DNA from: Anaerolineae bacterium
Lineage (GTDB): Bacteria > Chloroflexota > Anaerolineae > Aggregatilineales > Phototrophicaceae
Assembly: GCA_022843385.1 (NCBI GenBank)
Contig: JALHNT010000037.1
Location: forward strand, 1 to 64,000
DNA: 64,000 nt
Reading direction: 5' to 3'
Shown here: one piece after another, positions 45,340-54,577 of the stretch
Layout of the letters: each line of letters begins with the position of its first letter
How positions within the stretch are numbered: position 1 is the stretch's first letter
Translations under genes and position numbers: made by a program
The notes under the pieces: model-generated
Databases searched by the model: none
What the model saw: the letters and a program-made list of their open reading frames with translations, nothing else
What the model was told of the DNA's origin: nothing

Positions 45340-45479
45340 GTTGCTCGGTCGCCGCTGAACTATTCTGCTGTAGCCGACACCAGCGAATTGGAAGACTCGG
45401 TTGAAGCAACCGGCCATGTTCCCGTTCGGGTTCACGGCCGGCAGCCGATTGTTCGCCCAGTGATGGTGATCTCAGTCCA

Positions 45480-46226
45480 TCAGGCGGTCGCGCTGCGGAA
45501 CAGGCGAGTCGCCCACCAGCTTGAGACGATGCTGATGACGATCATCAGGCCGAAGCCCAGCAGCACTACTGACTCATTCCACGACCCGGCGAAGAGCAGC
45601 CGCGCCGCCTCAACCGCGTGCGTCAGCGGGTTCAGGTTAGAGATCGTTTTGAGGATGGGCGGAGCGAAGGTCATCGGCAAGAAGATGCCCGACAGCAGCA
45701 GGATCGGCAGCATCACGGTGTTAACCGAGGACGCCAGCGCGTTCTCGTCCTTCAGCAACAGCGCCAGCCCATACGACAGCGCCGAGAGTCCGCCGCCGAT
45801 CAATGCCACCAGCAGCAGCGTCAGCGCCGCGCCCAGCCCATCGGCGCGTACCCCCATCAGCAAAGCCAGCGTCAGCAGAATCAGACACTGCGCCAGCAAA
45901 ATAGTCACATCGCGCAGCACCCGCCCCAGCAAGAGCGCCAGGCGGTGCGCCGGCGTCACGCGCAGCCGTTCGATCACGCCCTGGCGCAGATCATCCAGCA
46001 AGCCGAAGCCGGTGAAGAGCGAACCGGTCAGCGCCATCATCACCAGTAAGCCGGGGGTGAAAAGCTGCAAGGCATTCCCGCCCGGCACCATGCCCGTCAG
46101 CAGAGGTGCATACAGCAGCAGATACAGCGCTGGCTGGATCAACCCGAAAATCATCCATACCGGATTACGCAGCACATGCTTCAGACTGTGTTGATAGATC
46201 AGTGTCGTATCGCGCAACAATTTCAT
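45480..46226 (-). CDS. ABC-2 type exporter permease (DrrB-like)
   Basis: 248 residues from the ATG at 46226 with AAAGGG nine bases upstream; the longer frame to 46343 overlaps the ATPase gene and is less likely. Six hydrophobic segments; the loop after helix 2 (FGLLDDLRQGVIERLRVTPA) is the ABC-2/DrrB signature. Forms an inner-membrane exporter with the ATPase encoded just upstream. Family function: drug or lipid efflux. Confidence 0.9.
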   Translation of the reverse strand: MKLLRDTTLIYQHSLKHVLRNPVWMIFGLIQPALYLLLYAPLLTGMVPGGNALQLFTPGLLVMMALTGSLFTGFGLLDDLRQGVIERLRVTPAHRLALLLGRVLRDVTILLAQCLILLTLALLMGVRADGLGAALTLLLVALIGGGLSALSYGLALLLKDENALASSVNTVMLPILLLSGIFLPMTFAPPILKTISNLNPLTHAVEAARLLFAGSWNESVVLLGFGLMIVISIVSSWWATRLFRSATA

Positions 46227-46239
46227 GATCCTCATCCCT

Positions 46240-47208
46240 TTATGCTTCCGTCTCACGCAGCGAACGCCCGGTCTGGCGCAGGAATACATCGTCGAGCGTC
46301 GGTCGATGGAGCGCGAGCCGGCTGACCGGTAGTCCAGCACCATCCATCAGGCGCAGCACGGCGGGCAGGGCTTCTTCGCCCTGTTCAACCGTCAGATGCA
46401 ATTGATCGTCCTCTTCGCGCAGGTCACGGACGTAAGGTTGGGCATGGAGCAGCGCCATCGCCTGGCTTTTCGCGCCGTTGACCCCCAGCACGATCACATC
46501 GCCACCGATCTGCCGCTTCAGGCTGTCGGGCGTCCCTTCGCTGACGATCTGCCCGCCATCAATAATTGCCAGCCGGTCGGCCAGCGCATCGGCCTCATCG
46601 AGATAATGCGTCGTCAGAAAGATGGTCGTCCCCTGTTCTCGCAACCGGCGCACTTCGTCCCATAGATGCGCCCGGCTCTGTGGATCGAGGCCAGTGGTCG
46701 GCTCGTCGAGAAACAGCAGCTTCGGTTGATTGACCATCCCCAGCGCAATATCCAGCCGGCGACGCTGACCGCCGGAATAGGTGCGCACCAGACGATCAGC
46801 AAACGATTCCAGTTGCAGACTGTCGATCAGCGCGGCTGTGCGCTGGCTGGCCTGGGCCCGGCTCAGACCGAACAACTGCGCCTGTAACATCAGGTTCTCG
46901 CGGGCGGTAGAGCTGCCTTCCGCCCCTCCAGTCTGACTGACATAGCCAATCTGCCGGCGTACCTGCTCCGGCTGGCGCAGCAGATCAGCCCCGACCACCC
47001 GTGCCTGTCCGCTGGTCGGTGGAATCAGGGTGGAGAGCATCCGCAGCGTGGTGCTTTTTCCGGCTCCGTTCGGCCCCAGAAAGCCGAAGATTTCCCCTTC
47101 GCGCACGGTCAGATCGACGCCCTTAACGGCTTCAACGGTCTGCGGCTTGTCTTTGGCGGCGCGGCTGTGGAAGGTCTTGCGCAGCCCCTGTGTTTCAATG
47201 ATGTTCAT
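46240..47208 (-). CDS. ABC exporter ATP-binding protein (DrrA-like)
   Basis: 322 residues. Walker A GPNGAGKS at 45-52, signature YSGGQRRRLDIA near 145, Walker B KLLFLDEPTTGLD near 165, H-loop FLTTHYLDEADAL. The C-terminal extension (about 235-322) matches the DrrA family, ending DDVFLRQTGRSLRE. Cytoplasmic energy subunit for the permease at 45480. Likely repressed with the beta-lactamase-fold gene by the TetR protein at 48745. Confidence 0.93.
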   Translation of the reverse strand: MNIIETQGLRKTFHSRAAKDKPQTVEAVKGVDLTVREGEIFGFLGPNGAGKSTTLRMLSTLIPPTSGQARVVGADLLRQPEQVRRQIGYVSQTGGAEGSSTARENLMLQAQLFGLSRAQASQRTAALIDSLQLESFADRLVRTYSGGQRRRLDIALGMVNQPKLLFLDEPTTGLDPQSRAHLWDEVRRLREQGTTIFLTTHYLDEADALADRLAIIDGGQIVSEGTPDSLKRQIGGDVIVLGVNGAKSQAMALLHAQPYVRDLREEDDQLHLTVEQGEEALPAVLRLMDGAGLPVSRLALHRPTLDDVFLRQTGRSLRETEA

Positions 47209-47224
47209 TCGCTTTTACTCCTCA

Positions 47225-48589
47225 TCACTTATCACCCTGTACGGTTGAAGAGACCGGATTGTTCATGCGGCGCGCCACCAGATGATGACCGCCCCAATCC
47301 ATCTCGATGCGTTGGGCAGGCGATCCGGCTTCGCTCACGAAGGTCATCTCGACATCGCCCTTCGACCGGGTGTAGAAGGTGGTCGGTGACAGCGGCTTTA
47401 GAACCGAGCGCGTCCAGCCCAGGATTTCCATGTGCAGCGAACCTTCCGCCACCAGAAACCGCGCCATCCACTCCTGTCCGGCGAAGCTGAAACGGTAGTC
47501 GCCGACATACGGCGCATAGACTGCTGGGTCCAGTTCGATGAACTGGCGCGGATGCGGCAGAGCATAGGGCGCGTCGAACAGGATGGCCGTCAGGTCACGG
47601 GTGATCTCAGCATCCGGGATGCCGCTGAAATTGCTGAGGAAGATCACAACGGCATCATCTTCCGGGAAGCGCAGCAGGTGACCGATGAAGCCATACAATC
47701 CGCCGGAATGACCCACCGCCTGATGTCTGTGAAAGGTCTGGAGCGTCCAGCCATAGCCATAATGCAGCTCGCCGTGCGTCGTCACCGGCGTGGTCATCTG
47801 ACGCAGCGTCGCAGGGCTGACCAGCCGGTTGTCCCGTAGCGCCTGATCAAAGTGGTATAGATCCGTTACCGTCGAATGCAGCCCACCCGCGCCGTGCATG
47901 GCTGACGAGTCGGTGGGTTCGGCCTGTTGCAGCGCGGCGCCGCTGTTGTCGTAACCAGTGGCACGTTGTGGGATGAGGGCGTGTGTCCAATCGAATCCCG
48001 ATTGACTCATCCCGGCAGGCTGAAAGATGCGCTCGTCGATCACCTGCCCATAGGGTTTGCCTTCAAGCTGTTCCAGGATCGCCCCCAGCAGCACCCAGTT
48101 GGAATTGCTGTAATGGAACTCTGTTCCTGGCTCGAAGCGGGGCGGCTCATCGCGGAAACCAGCGATCAGTTCAGCCGTCGTCAGTGGCTGACGATGTCCG
48201 TTCAGGAATATCGGCAGCATGAGGTAGTTGGCGATCCCCGATGTGTTGCTCAACAGGTGATGGACGGTGATGCGCTCGCCGTTGGGGAAGTCTGGGAAAA
48301 AGCGGCTGATCGGGTCGGTGACATTCAGGTGTCCGGCTTCGACCTGCTGCATGATTGCCAGCGCCGTGAAGGGCTTGGTCATTGACCCGATGCGGAAGAC
48401 GGTCTGGGGCGTGTTCTTCGCCTGGTGTTCCAGATTAGCATAGCCATAACCCCGCTGGAACAGGATGCGTCCACCCTGCGCCACCAACACTGAGCCGCTG
48501 AACTGCTTCTGCCGGGCATAGACCGTCAGGAGCTGGTGGAACTGTCCGGCTTTTCCCCGGACTCTGGTCAGCAACTGGTCAATCAACAT
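47225..48589 (-). CDS. Serine beta-lactamase-fold hydrolase (class C/penicillin-binding-like)
   Basis: 454 residues. SxxK is SMTK at 69-72 (GSMTKPFTALAIM), the second motif is YSNSNW near residue 155 (YxN), and GHSGGLYG near 290 resembles the third (HxG). The N-terminal domain (1-330) has the beta-lactamase/DD-peptidase fold; the last 110 residues form a lipocalin-like accessory domain common in these proteins. No signal peptide, so an intracellular esterase or peptidase role is more likely than antibiotic resistance. First gene of the TetR-controlled operon. Confidence 0.87.
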   Translation of the reverse strand: MLIDQLLTRVRGKAGQFHQLLTVYARQKQFSGSVLVAQGGRILFQRGYGYANLEHQAKNTPQTVFRIGSMTKPFTALAIMQQVEAGHLNVTDPISRFFPDFPNGERITVHHLLSNTSGIANYLMLPIFLNGHRQPLTTAELIAGFRDEPPRFEPGTEFHYSNSNWVLLGAILEQLEGKPYGQVIDERIFQPAGMSQSGFDWTHALIPQRATGYDNSGAALQQAEPTDSSAMHGAGGLHSTVTDLYHFDQALRDNRLVSPATLRQMTTPVTTHGELHYGYGWTLQTFHRHQAVGHSGGLYGFIGHLLRFPEDDAVVIFLSNFSGIPDAEITRDLTAILFDAPYALPHPRQFIELDPAVYAPYVGDYRFSFAGQEWMARFLVAEGSLHMEILGWTRSVLKPLSPTTFYTRSKGDVEMTFVSEAGSPAQRIEMDWGGHHLVARRMNNPVSSTVQGDK

Positions 48590-48607
48590 GCTGCTTACTC
48601 CTTTTAT

Positions 48608-48720
48608 ACATGCATGTTTGTATGTAAATCAAGCGCGATCCCAGGCCATTTTCGCCTGAGCCATTGATCGGACTCGCTCGGTCTGCTACAACTCCATACA
48701 GATACGTATCTGTACGTATG
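48608..48720 (-). promoter_or_regulatory. TetR-type operator region of the exporter operon
   Basis: Contains the perfect 16-bp palindrome ACAGATACGTATCTGT (48698-48713) within CATACAGATACGTATCTG..CGTATG, and a second site, ACATGCATGT followed by TTGTATGTAA (48608-48626). Both contain GTATGTA/TACATAC-like half-sites also found at 49372-49397. It lies between the TetR gene and the operon it presumably represses. Confidence 0.7.
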
Positions 48721-48744
48721 TAAGTTGCAGAAAAAAAAGGAACG

Positions 48745-49356
48745 CTAGGCCGCCGCGATCCCCCGCACATATAACTCGGCCAGATGCGCCGCCCGATCTT
48801 TCAGTGAGAACACGGTCGGAGCCAGCAACCAGGTCATCATCAACCCGTTTTGCAGCGCGATGAAGCTCAGGGCCGCGTCACGCGGGTCAACATCGGCCCG
48901 CACCACACACTCGTCAATCCCCTGCTGTATCTGCTCGCCGATGAACGCCACTGCGCCGCGAATGCCTTCCTGTTTCCATTCCAGCCCCTCGCGCAGTTCC
49001 GGTGTGATGCCTGTCTTGAACAGGATTAATTCCTGCACCGCCCGATAATCGCGATCCACTTCGACCGTGGTCATCGACAGGATGAATATGCGCCGCAGGA
49101 TATCGATCACGCTGCCGCCCTGGCTGATGGCATCATGGATGAGCGACATGGTTTTGTCGCTCTGATGCAGCACCAACTGATTGTACAGCTCGGCCTTGCT
49201 GCCGAAGTGGTGATAGATCGCACCGCGCGTCACCTCGGCTTCGGTGGCGATGTCTTCCAGGCGGGTGTCGCTGTAGCCCTGTCGGCTGAACACAGCCAAC
49301 GCCGCCTGCAACAGCCTTTGCCGGGTAATGTCGGCTTCTTCTTTGGTTCGTCGCAT
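48745..49356 (-). CDS. TetR-family transcriptional regulator
   Basis: 203 residues. DNA-binding domain at 1-60 with the TetR signature FSRQGYSDTRLEDIATEAEV and TRGAIYHHFGSKAELYNQL. The ligand domain (about 65-203) matches the AcrR-like C-terminal type (TELREGLEWKQ, ALQNGLMMTWLL). Palindromic sites on both sides of the gene (48608-48720 and 49372-49397) suggest autoregulation and control of the downstream exporter and hydrolase, perhaps also of the divergent oxidase at 49548. Confidence 0.93.
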   Translation of the reverse strand: MRRTKEEADITRQRLLQAALAVFSRQGYSDTRLEDIATEAEVTRGAIYHHFGSKAELYNQLVLHQSDKTMSLIHDAISQGGSVIDILRRIFILSMTTVEVDRDYRAVQELILFKTGITPELREGLEWKQEGIRGAVAFIGEQIQQGIDECVVRADVDPRDAALSFIALQNGLMMTWLLAPTVFSLKDRAAHLAELYVRGIAAA

Positions 49357-49371
49357 CGGTTCCTCGCTTAT

Positions 49372-49397
49372 ATTTACATACTATCGTGTATGTATAT
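49372..49397. promoter_or_regulatory. TetR-type operator in the divergent promoter region
   Basis: TACATAC (49375-49381) and GTATGTA (49388-49394) form a perfect inverted pair six bases apart, 15-40 bp before the TetR start and 150 bp before the divergent oxidase gene. The half-sites match those at 48608-48720. Confidence 0.7.
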
Positions 49398-49547
49398 CGC
49401 TGTCAAGCGCGATCCATCCATCGTCCGACACCTCTCCGGCGAAAGTCCCAGACCGGAATGCACAGTCGGTTGGATGAAGGGGAGAGCGCTTCACCGTAGA
49501 GTAGTGCTTGTGTTACCTGACCCAACTAGCAAGGAAACAAACCCCAA

Positions 49548-50951
49548 ATGGACACCCTTTTCACCGCACCTGCAAACCGCATCCGTCCTGAGCGCGTGCT
49601 GGAGGCTGAACTCCAGGGCCGCGCCATTCTGCCCGGCGATGTGGATTATGATGCTGCCCGCGCTGCCTGGAACCTCACGGTTGACCAGTACCCGGCGCTG
49701 ATCGTGGTGGCCGAATCAGCCGATGACATCGCCGCAGCGGTGCGTTATGCCAACGAATACGACCTCTCCATCGCGGTGCAGGCCACCGGACACGGCGTCG
49801 CCCGCAATGCCGATGGCAGCCTGCTCATCATCACCGAGCGCCTGAATGAAGTCAGCGTGGATGCCACGACCCAGACGGCCTGGGTCGAAGCCGGCGTCAA
49901 ATGGGGCGCGGTGCTGGAAGCGGCACAGGCTGTCGGTCTGGCTCCGCTGCTGGGATCATCCCCCGGCGTGGGTGCGGTCGGCTATACCCTCGGTGGCGGC
50001 ATGGGCTGGCTGGCGCGTAAGTACGGCCTGTCCATCGACAGCGTTCTGCGCTTTGAGGTCGTCACCGCGGATGGCGATAGGCTGAACCTCAGCGCTGACC
50101 AGAACCCCGATCTGTTCTGGGCCATGCGCGGGGGCACGGGTGCCTTCGCCCTGGTCACTGGCATGGAAATCAAGCTGTATCCCGTGACCAACGTCTACGG
50201 TGGCACGCTGATCTACCCGGCAGCGGTCGCTCGTGAAGCGCTGCAATTCTTCCGCGAATGGAGCAGCTACCTGCCCGACGAATGGACGGTCTCGATTGCT
50301 CTGATGAACCTGCCACCGCTGCCCGAACTGCCGCCTTTCCTCAGCGGCCAATCAGTGGTGATGGTTCATGGGTGTTACACCGGCAATCCGACGATTGGCA
50401 TGATGATGGCGCAGGCCTGGTCGGAATGGAAAGCGCCCATCGCCAACACCTTCAACGTCATGCCCTTCACCCAGGTCGGCAGCATCAGCAATGACCCGCA
50501 GCAGCCGGTGCCAGGTCTGAGCAGTGGTGCCTGGCTGGACAGCCTGAGCGATGAGTTGATCGACACGGTAGTACAGTTTGCCCTGCCGAACGGTGGGCCA
50601 CCGGCGCTGGTCAAGACCGAAATTCGTCTGGCGGGTGGGGCGATGGCTCGTGTGCCAGCCGAGACCAATGCCTACAGCCACCGGCAGGAACGGTTCATTT
50701 TGCAGACGGTCGGCATCACGCCGTCGCCCGAAGCGCAGCAGCAGGTGAAAAGCCATACCGTCGCCTTCAAGTCGGCTCTGACCGCCCATATCACCGGTGT
50801 GTATCCCAACTTCCTCGAAGGACAGGAGAAGTACGAGGCGGCGCGGCAGGCGTTTGACGCGGCCAAGTTCAACCGGCTGCGCGCCATCAAGGCTATCTAT
50901 GACCCGGAAAATCGCTTCAGCCATGCCTTCGATCTGACGCCGAAAGCCTGA
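49548..50951 (+). CDS. FAD-binding oxidoreductase, BBE/6-hydroxynicotine oxidase type
   Basis: 467 residues. PCMH-type FAD domain (about 45-215): VAVQATGHG-like segment with His82 as the probable 8-alpha-histidyl FAD link, GSSPGVGAVGYTLGGGMGWL near 145 and DLFWAMRGGTGAFALVTGME near 190. The second covalent site of BBE-type enzymes (a Cys after GL) is not present, so a single covalent bond is expected. The BBE C-terminal segment YDPENRFSHAF closes the protein. Oxidises alcohols, sugars or amines with O2. Divergent from the TetR gene and possibly under its control. Confidence 0.9.
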   Translation: MDTLFTAPANRIRPERVLEAELQGRAILPGDVDYDAARAAWNLTVDQYPALIVVAESADDIAAAVRYANEYDLSIAVQATGHGVARNADGSLLIITERLNEVSVDATTQTAWVEAGVKWGAVLEAAQAVGLAPLLGSSPGVGAVGYTLGGGMGWLARKYGLSIDSVLRFEVVTADGDRLNLSADQNPDLFWAMRGGTGAFALVTGMEIKLYPVTNVYGGTLIYPAAVAREALQFFREWSSYLPDEWTVSIALMNLPPLPELPPFLSGQSVVMVHGCYTGNPTIGMMMAQAWSEWKAPIANTFNVMPFTQVGSISNDPQQPVPGLSSGAWLDSLSDELIDTVVQFALPNGGPPALVKTEIRLAGGAMARVPAETNAYSHRQERFILQTVGITPSPEAQQQVKSHTVAFKSALTAHITGVYPNFLEGQEKYEAARQAFDAAKFNRLRAIKAIYDPENRFSHAFDLTPKA

Positions 50952-50965
50952 CGCTAGGCTGCAAT

Positions 50966-50990
50966 GGGGGTGGTCATGTACCACCCCTTT
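50966..50990 (+). terminator. Probable terminator after the flavoprotein oxidase gene
   Basis: Perfect 8-bp stem GGGGTGGT / ACCACCCC with loop CATGT, followed by TTT only, 15 bp after the stop. The short T-run makes it a weak intrinsic terminator. Confidence 0.6.
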
Positions 50991-51139
50991 GCGCACCAGA
51001 GCATTATGCGCCGCAACAATCAGGCCATCGAATCCCGGTTTGGACCTGATAAACAGGCAGGAACAGGCAAAAGTTAGGGTTTACTAACCTTCACAGCACG
51101 CCATCGTTATCGTTGTAAACCGGGCGTTCATTTTGCGGG

Positions 51140-51508
51140 TTATTTCTGCACCATTCCCTCGTTCCGCAAAATCTTCTCCATCGCTTTACCCCTGGCTAAC
51201 TCATCGATCAATTTATCCAGGTAGCGAATTTCCCGCATGGTGGGTTCTTCGATGTCTTCTACTCGCACGCCACAAACCACACCTTTAATCAAAGCGCGCG
51301 AGGGATTCAGTTGCGGTGCTTCCGCGAGAAAGGTCTCAACATCGGTTTGTTTTTCCAGTTGCCCTTCCAATGATTCGTGGCTATAGCCGGTCAACCAGCG
51401 AATGATTTCATCGACTTCGGCTTTGGTGCGTCCTTTTCTCTCAGCCTTAGCGACATACTCAGGATAGACTCGGGCGAAACTCATCGTATAAATCCGATGT
51501 TTTGTCAT
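51140..51508 (-). CDS. DUF2200 family protein
   Basis: 122 residues with the full family pattern: [20 protein letters not shown] then [18 protein letters not shown] near the N-terminus, and [20 protein letters not shown] followed by [20 protein letters not shown]. Small cytoplasmic alpha/beta protein with the general shape of DUF1801/DUF2200-like stress proteins. Function unknown. Monocistronic; the ATG at 51508 has AAGAAGGAATT upstream. Confidence 0.9.
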   Translation of the reverse strand: MTKHRIYTMSFARVYPEYVAKAERKGRTKAEVDEIIRWLTGYSHESLEGQLEKQTDVETFLAEAPQLNPSRALIKGVVCGVRVEDIEEPTMREIRYLDKLIDELARGKAMEKILRNEGMVQK

Positions 51509-51668
51509 AATTCCTTCTTCTCTTTCCAGGGTTTACGTATATTTTAACGCGAAAACACCGGGTCATGTTTGAAGTGCAGATGTGAACCGCATCGGGATCG
51601 CGCTGCGGTGGCGCGAACTTGGCACTCACAGATATGGCAGTTCGAGATATCTTCATCACCGGCTCTGA

Positions 51669-51833
51669 TGTGATCATCGAAATGTTGCTGCCCGACGCTT
51701 ACAACAACGCATTCTGGAAGTGGCATTTGCAGGACGCCGTAATGTATTCGTCACCCAAAATCCGCAAGATTTTCCAGATGATCCCTTAAGGCTAGTAGTA
51801 TCAAAAGGGAGCATTCGGATGTTTTTTGGTTAA
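51669..51833 (+). pseudogene. Decayed PIN-domain-like C-terminal fragment
   Basis: The frame reads ...LQQRILEVAFAGRRNVFVTQ followed by NPQDFPDDPLR, resembling the C-terminal core of PIN-domain proteins (an aliphatic helix, then V(V/F)T..(P)xDF). There is no start codon in frame, a stop lies directly before, and no partner gene is present. An alternative 51-residue ORF (51634-51789) in another frame looks unlike any family. Call is tentative. Confidence 0.35.
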
Positions 51834-52033
51834 CCATTTCAAAAACATCTGACTAAGCTAAAATAGTTGCGTAGTTCAATCGGGAAAAAATGGACGGTGC
51901 TTGAACCTCTGACAATGGAAAACGGATGAAATGTTGTCACTCCATCCGAAACAGAGCAAGGTACTACCCGTGCCGAAAGCAAATGATGTTAACCTAAAAT
52001 ATCACATATAAGCAATTGATTGGGAGGGTTTAT

Positions 52034-53194
52034 ATGTCAACTGACTATTTTGATTTGGAGTTTCACACTGACGACCCGAAGTTGACAAAACTTTGCTCAG
52101 AGTATTGGAAGATAACCGAAGATGGGAAATTTGCGCGTACAGGTACTGATATAGCCAAAGAGTTTGGCATCTCAAGTGCAGGTCTAGGAAAACTTGTAGA
52201 ATGTTATTGTACTGCTTATTCAAAAGAGATATTCTGTAATAACTGTGGTAGACCTTATTTTTATGATAATCGCTCTGATTATCAATCAACACAACGCTAT
52301 CAATCTAAGACTTGGATTTGCAGAGAATGTCAAGAAATAGAGAGACAAAAGCAAGAACTTGAGCAACGAAGTAAAGAAGACGCTCAACGTAAAACGTTAC
52401 GTGAAGAATTTGATTTAAAGTTTAGACAACCCATTAAACTTAATAGCTTGAGTCTAGAAAATGCTGTTTATCTTTTGAGCTTGGTACGTAGTTGTGGCTC
52501 TGAGGATTTCAGTTACGCTAAGCCTACAGTGATGATCAAAGAGCCATTCGCGCCCTCAAAAGATTTCGAGATTAATGCTCTAAAGAATCTTTTTCGTGAA
52601 CGCTATATTTCTGTACATCCAGAATCGGATTTAGGTGCCTTCATTTTTGATACCCCTATTAGATTTTATGTTGATCGAGTCATGTGGGCTTTACCAATTG
52701 ATGAGAATGGAAGCCCTAAAAATGTGATTGCAGCGTTAGAGGAGAAATTTCGGGATATGGATTGGAACAAGCAGTGGGAAGATGAGCAACTTGAGTTATG
52801 GATGAAAATTGCTCATGAGGAATGTATTCAATATCTTGATGTGTGTATGAAAGATCATGGGTTTACGTTCAGTCCTGGCGATAAAACACATTTAGTAATC
52901 GACAGTTTGCTTAGAGAATATTCTGTAGGTCAAGTATATAGTTTTATATGGCGAGCAAGCAAGGATGCCGCCGCCTTCTATGTCCGAGAAAAGGTCAATA
53001 AACAGCATGCAGCAAACACAGTTGTTGGAAACCTGCAACGACAAGGGGAAAGAGCCAAAGCAGAAGGTTGGGAAGTAAAACCTTATCGACGGGATCGACG
53101 TTGTCCGGAATCTGTGATTAGTCAAGTGTTTTTTAACACAGCACTTCAGATTGGCGAAGCAGGATTTACACAAAAACCTTATCAAGCAATCTAA
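52034..53194 (+). CDS. AT-rich gene for a zinc-ribbon protein of unknown function
   Basis: 386 residues from the ATG at 52034 with a strong GGGAGGG upstream. Residues about 40-58 (TGTDIAKEFGISSAGLGKLV) look like a helix-turn-helix; a zinc ribbon follows (CNNCGRPYF ... WICREC, two CxxC pairs about 30 residues apart), then a charged helical stretch (EIERQKQELEQRSKEDAQRK). The C-terminal 200 residues contain several Trp and Cys and a basic HAANTVVGNLQRQGERAKAE segment. Codon use and base composition are visibly more AT-rich than all neighbours, which points to horizontal acquisition. No family recognised; not part of an operon. Confidence 0.8.
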   Translation: MSTDYFDLEFHTDDPKLTKLCSEYWKITEDGKFARTGTDIAKEFGISSAGLGKLVECYCTAYSKEIFCNNCGRPYFYDNRSDYQSTQRYQSKTWICRECQEIERQKQELEQRSKEDAQRKTLREEFDLKFRQPIKLNSLSLENAVYLLSLVRSCGSEDFSYAKPTVMIKEPFAPSKDFEINALKNLFRERYISVHPESDLGAFIFDTPIRFYVDRVMWALPIDENGSPKNVIAALEEKFRDMDWNKQWEDEQLELWMKIAHEECIQYLDVCMKDHGFTFSPGDKTHLVIDSLLREYSVGQVYSFIWRASKDAAAFYVREKVNKQHAANTVVGNLQRQGERAKAEGWEVKPYRRDRRCPESVISQVFFNTALQIGEAGFTQKPYQAI

Positions 53195-53571
53195 TGGACG
53201 AATGAGAATAGAGCCATATAATGCCCTATAGAAAATCGATTTCAAAATGAGGTCATCTTCTGTAGTTATGCGCGACTGTGCTTCCCTACATTCCGCTCGT
53301 CTTGTTTTCGGCGATCATACTATTCCCGATTAAGTTTTGAACCTGTATCAGTCTCCAGCGGCATCGCACACAGCCTTTTTTCATGCTCTTCATAACATAC
53401 TATTGTACTGTAATGCTCGGTTGGCGGAGGCAGGAGTACGGTTTCTCGATTTTCACTCAGCACTTTACACTTCGCATTGACAGCCCTTCCCCTCCGCATC
53501 AGACCACCATGTTTTTCTCGCATCACTTCCGCTATCCTCGTGGCATTCATTCTACCAAATGAGCGTCGGTT
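53195..53571. other. Gene-free stretch, nothing recognisable
   Basis: The 377 bases between the AT-rich gene and the RNase Z gene contain no ORF with good start signals, no repeat of families A-C and no clear terminator. The long minus-strand frame crossing it belongs to the shadow of the RNase Z gene. Confidence 0.6.
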
Positions 53572-54543
53572 ATGTTTGAACTCGTGTTTCTGGGAACTTC
53601 GGCTTCCGCGCCCTCGATTCATCGCGGCCTGCCCTCGACCCTGCTGCTGGCCGGGGAGCATCGCTTCCTGCTCGACTGCGGCGAAGGCACCCAACGCCAG
53701 CTCCTGCGCAGCGGTATGGGCTTCAAGCGGCTCAACCGCATCCTGCTGACTCATGCCCACCTCGACCACATCCTGGGGCTGGGCGGGTTGATCTCGACCT
53801 TCGCCCGCTGGGAGGACATCGAGAACATCGAAATCTGGGGCGGCAAGGTGACGCTGGATCGGGTGCAGGCGCTGCTCTACGGCGTGGTGCTGGATTACGA
53901 ACGGCTGCCAGTCCAGATTCATCTGCTGGACATCAAGCCGGGGCAGTTGATGGAGAGCAAGGATTTCACTGTCTCGGCCTTCCCAGTGGTGCATCGCGGT
54001 CAGGGGAATTTCGGCTTCATCTTTCAGGAGAAGTCGCGCCGTCCGTTCCTGGTGGAAAAAGCCGAGGCGCTGGGCGTCCCCGCCGGGCCAGAACGGAGCA
54101 AGCTGGTCAAGGGCGAGCGCGTCACGCTCACGGATGGCCGGGTGATCGAGCCGGATGCCGTGTTGGGCGAGGTCATCCCCGGCGTGCGGCTGGTCTATGT
54201 CGGCGATACCGCCCGCACCGATAACCTGGCCGAGCACGTCAGCGGCGCGGATGTGCTGGTGATCGAAGCCACCTTCCTGCATGACAATGAAGAAGAGGCG
54301 CGGTCATTTGGTCATATCACTGCCCGTGAAGCAGCGCTGCTGGCGCGCGACAACGGCGTCAAAACCCTGCTGCTCAACCACGTCTCGCGCCGCTATCGTG
54401 AGCGCGACATCATCGACGAAGTGCAGCGCTACTTCCCCCAATCGTTCGTCGCCCGTGACCTCGATCACTTCGTCATCCGCCGCGATCAACCAGTCCAGAA
54501 GGGCACCGCGCACGGCGACGAGCGCGATGACACCGAGAATTGA
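53572..54543 (+). CDS. rnz: Ribonuclease Z (tRNA 3'-processing endonuclease)
   Basis: 323 residues of metallo-beta-lactamase fold. The Zn motif HAHLDH is at 61-66, GTSASAPS and LLDCGEGTQRQL are the N-terminal family hallmarks, VYVGDTART gives the further metal-binding Asp, and EATFLHDNEEEARSFGHITA with the downstream LLLNHVSRRY completes the tRNase Z pattern. It cleaves the 3' trailer of tRNA precursors in the cytoplasm. Length is normal for bacterial RNase Z (about 310). The GNAT gene follows after 34 bp, perhaps co-transcribed. Confidence 0.95.
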   Translation: MFELVFLGTSASAPSIHRGLPSTLLLAGEHRFLLDCGEGTQRQLLRSGMGFKRLNRILLTHAHLDHILGLGGLISTFARWEDIENIEIWGGKVTLDRVQALLYGVVLDYERLPVQIHLLDIKPGQLMESKDFTVSAFPVVHRGQGNFGFIFQEKSRRPFLVEKAEALGVPAGPERSKLVKGERVTLTDGRVIEPDAVLGEVIPGVRLVYVGDTARTDNLAEHVSGADVLVIEATFLHDNEEEARSFGHITAREAALLARDNGVKTLLLNHVSRRYRERDIIDEVQRYFPQSFVARDLDHFVIRRDQPVQKGTAHGDERDDTEN

Positions 54544-54577
54544 TCGCCTTGAAACCGACAGATAAGGGCAGTCCACC

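Noticed and set aside
44260-45435. 391-codon minus-strand open frame
   Set aside because: Antisense to the third D-hydroxyacid dehydrogenase gene, which has complete catalytic motifs.
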